A stretch of 28,745 nt of DNA, from the NCBI GenBank assembly GCA_964550665.1, contig CAZJZW010000006.1, forward strand, positions 1 to 28,745. Direction: 5' to 3'. Below, in pieces: positions 27,326-28,745 of the stretch. How positions within the stretch are numbered: the first letter of the stretch is position 1; each line of letters begins with the position of its first letter. The position numbers and the translations under genes are program-made. The notes below the pieces were generated by a model. The model searched no databases, had not been told where the DNA came from, and worked only from the letters and a program-made list of their open reading frames with translations. This DNA is from JAUPTX01 sp964550665 (lineage in GTDB: Bacteria; Patescibacteriota; Minisyncoccia; Phycocordibacterales; CSBR16-119).

Positions 27326-27748
27326 ATGAGTAAAATAATCAAAGGTTTTGGAGTCCTAAGTTTAATCGTTGCTCCTTTCATGGCGTTGGCTACAACCCCA
27401 GATGGTACGGCGGTTGGAGGTCCAACAGTTTTTAATTTGTTGGGTACTATCATGGCGATCATGAACGTAGTGATCCCTATCCTTATCACTCTAGCTGTTC
27501 TCTATACAATCTGGGGTGTTATCAAATACGCAACAGCAAAAGAGTCAGAAGATCAAGCGGAAGGAAGAAGAGTTATTATCTCAGGTATTATCGGTCTATT
27601 CGTTATCGTGTCTATCTGGGGACTTGTAGCTGTTCTAAACTCTACATTTGGTATCAACCAAGGAGGTCAAAACATCCAATCAACAGATTGTGCTGAGGGC
27701 AGTATCATTGATTACGATGCAGCTGGTAACCCAGTATTCTGTCAATAA
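27326..27748 (+). CDS. Small TrbC/VirB2-like pilin protein 5, with its own promoter
   Basis: 140 residues. The signal peptide is about res 1-22 (ends FMALA before TTP). The mature part is a two-helix unit: VVIPILITLAVLYTIWGVIK, loop ATAKESEDQAEGRRVII, then GIIGLFVIVSIWGLVAVLNS and TFG. A polar C-terminal tail has two Cys (STDCAEGSI and VFCQ at the end). It is the only gene of the array with a separate promoter and a 5'-terminal stem-loop, so it may be the most abundant, major-subunit member. The gap to the previous gene is 89 nt and to the next 3 nt. Confidence 0.82.
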   Translation: MSKIIKGFGVLSLIVAPFMALATTPDGTAVGGPTVFNLLGTIMAIMNVVIPILITLAVLYTIWGVIKYATAKESEDQAEGRRVIISGIIGLFVIVSIWGLVAVLNSTFGINQGGQNIQSTDCAEGSIIDYDAAGNPVFCQ

Positions 27749-27751
27749 TCT

Positions 27752-28078
27752 ATGTGGCCCTTCGTTCTCACTGCCTACGCTTCTGTTGATGACACTATAA
27801 GGAAAGTCAACAAACAAATAGTAAACCCCCTTATTGCTCTGATGTTTGCTATTGCTGCTGTTTATTTCGTCTACGGAGTGTTTGAGTTCATCAAGGACTC
27901 AGACGCGCCGGATGCGAGAGAAAAAGGTAAACAGCATATTATTTGGGGACTTATCGGTATGGCTATTATGGGTTCTGTATTTTTCATAATGCAACTCATC
28001 TTAGGAACGCTCGGCATAGAACAACAGATCAATATAGACACAGGGGAAGTGGACCTACCTCCAATAGAAATAGAGTAA
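27752..28078 (+). CDS. Small TrbC/VirB2-like protein 6
   Basis: 108 residues. It begins MWPFVLTAYAS, shorter than a normal signal peptide. The two-helix unit is NPLIALMFAIAAVYFVYGVF, loop KDSDAPDAREKGKQHI, then GLIGMAIMGSVFFIMQLILG and TLG. An acidic tail (DTGEVDLPPIEIE) ends the protein. It is the most divergent of the six; the first helix lacks the IGIP start and the Trp of helix 2 is Phe. It is last in the array and is followed by a strong terminator. It could be an accessory membrane subunit rather than a polymerising pilin. Confidence 0.78.
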   Translation: MWPFVLTAYASVDDTIRKVNKQIVNPLIALMFAIAAVYFVYGVFEFIKDSDAPDAREKGKQHIIWGLIGMAIMGSVFFIMQLILGTLGIEQQINIDTGEVDLPPIEIE

Positions 28079-28083
28079 CATCT

Positions 28084-28122
28084 ATACAAAAACACCCCGC
28101 ATTCTGCGGGGTGTTTTTGTAT
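28084..28122. terminator. Terminator of the pilin-like array
   Basis: A perfect 18-bp stem, with arms starting ATACAAAAACACCCCGCA, around a TTC loop (28084-28101 and 28105-28122). It contains its own A- and T-runs and can work in both directions. Confidence 0.9.
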
Positions 28123-28150
28123 GTGGAAATTTAAAATAGAAAATAGGAAT

Positions 28151-28182
28151 GAAAAAAGCCCGCGCCTTGGCGCAGGCTTTTC
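28151..28182 (-). terminator. Terminator of the 28200 gene
   Basis: AAAAGCC-C-GCGCC and GGCGC-A-GGCTTTT pair around TT (28155-28182). On the minus strand it is followed by a T-run and lies 18 nt after the stop codon of the partial gene. Confidence 0.85.
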
Positions 28183-28199
28183 CTTCAACAACATAGGTT

Positions 28200-28745
28200 T
28201 CAATCAAGTGACACGATCGAAGCGCTGGAGGCTTGTGGGCCGATCCATTGTCTGGTCGTATCCATCCTGATCTCTATCAATCCTTCGTGTAGTCGCTTGT
28301 AAGCCGATTTGCTTCCGAGAACTACTTTATAGGACTGATACACATTTAGGTCTGGTTTGAAACCACGAGGAGGATTATACCTTTGAGGGGGTAAATCCTT
28401 ATCGTTCATTCTCCCCACGATGTAAAGATCGAGTTTGTCGAAATCGACTAGATGCACAAAGGCATCTTTAATCTCGATCGAGATCGGGTATCCTTCACCA
28501 GGAGGGTTAAGGACTTTTGAACCCTTTACGTCCCGAGTAAGTTTACCTTCCCAAGGGTACATAGTTTGCCCGATTGGCTCATTGCCTGTTCCGAGAGCTT
28601 TTGGTATGCCTTCAGTCCAGATCCACCGAGCGGGGATGAGTACTAACAGAACGATGACCACCTTAAGTCCTTTAGTGCCTTCGTCTTTGATTCTCACCTT
28701 GTTCCAGAACCTCTGGTGCCACTTTTCCTTCTTGTCGCCATCTTT
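28200..28745 (-). CDS. Partial gene: single-helix membrane-anchored hypothetical protein
   Basis: At least 181 residues; the frame is still open at the window edge, so the start is missing. The visible beginning is charged (KDGDKKEKWHQRFWNKVR). One membrane helix follows (GLKVVIVLLVLIPARWIW), then a probably external beta-rich part containing YPISIEIKDAFVHLVDF, YIVGRMNDKDLPPQRY and EIRMDTTRQWIG. It ends ASIVSLD and TGA. No family is recognised. An internal GTG at 28697 could be taken as a start, but no reason favours it. G+C is clearly higher than in the array next to it (33 of the first 60 bases). Confidence 0.65.
   Translation of the reverse strand, partial: KDGDKKEKWHQRFWNKVRIKDEGTKGLKVVIVLLVLIPARWIWTEGIPKALGTGNEPIGQTMYPWEGKLTRDVKGSKVLNPPGEGYPISIEIKDAFVHLVDFDKLDLYIVGRMNDKDLPPQRYNPPRGFKPDLNVYQSYKVVLGSKSAYKRLHEGLIEIRMDTTRQWIGPQASSASIVSLD

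Noticed and set aside
1..28745. CRISPR array or transposase-bearing insertion sequence
   Set aside because: No spaced short repeats and no transposase motifs were seen; the only repeat-flanked unit is the GIY-YIG/tRNA element.

Overview
The window looks like a piece of a reduced, AT-rich genome of the Candidate Phyla Radiation (Patescibacteria), most likely a Parcubacteria-type lineage. This is an inference from content: tightly packed small genes, lamin-tail and DUF5667 surface proteins, tandem TrbC/VirB2-like two-helix pilin proteins, a soluble VirD4/TraG-like ATPase, tiny hypothetical genes, and almost no Shine-Dalgarno sequences. TGA is used as a stop (for example at 15289-15291 and 18537-18539), so code 11 applies rather than the recoded Gracilibacteria/Absconditabacteria codes.

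Layout. 1-380: tRNA-Asn (minus) whose 5' end is abutted by a GIY-YIG nuclease gene; a second, palindrome-interrupted copy of the tRNA 5' end lies on the far side of the nuclease. 442-1740 (+): DUF167 protein, ribosome hibernation factor, membrane-anchored cyclophilin. 1805-2419 (-): stand-alone IMP cyclohydrolase domain. 2495-6091 (-): operon lepB-hisS-def-DUF5665-fmt, divergent from pth (6198-6791, +). 6801-7494 (-): two paralogous Cys-rich small proteins. 7578-8666 (-): ribosomal protein S1 with a structured leader that looks like an attenuator. 8923-12679 (+): four-helix membrane protein, VirD4/TraG-like ATPase with a long charged tail, lamin-tail/PKD surface protein. 12645-14535 (-): ECF sigma factor and an overlapping DUF5667 membrane protein (putative anti-sigma), divergent from a second ECF-like sigma factor (14728-15291, +). 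15306-17282: family-4-like uracil-DNA glycosylase, a 46-aa basic Pro-rich protein and three hypotheticals. 17379-18479 (+): ychF. 18537-18686 (-): a 49-aa gene that is easy to miss. 18815-21837 (+): degenerate metallo-beta-lactamase-fold protein, small membrane protein, gyrA (with a 100-N assembly gap). 21949-22485 (+): methyltransferase. 22535-28078 (+): a solute-binding-like protein followed by six consecutive TrbC/VirB2-like proteins, three of them with large N-terminal extracellular domains. 28200 to the end (-): a partial membrane-anchored hypothetical gene.

How the genes fit together. One block serves protein start and maturation (def, fmt, pth, lepB, cyclophilin, S1, hibernation factor, hisS). 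A second block serves the cell surface or a conjugation-derived machine (VirD4-like ATPase, lamin-tail protein, pilin-like array). The most promising candidate for an undescribed system is the 22535-28078 array. Next come the GIY-YIG/tRNA-Asn element at 1-380 and the rpsA leader at 8667-8760.

Regulation. Many promoters can be read by eye, and at least seven place the -10 box only 6-9 nt before the start codon, so leaderless mRNAs seem common. Several intrinsic terminators contain the stop codon of the gene they end. No CRISPR array or insertion sequence with a transposase was seen.
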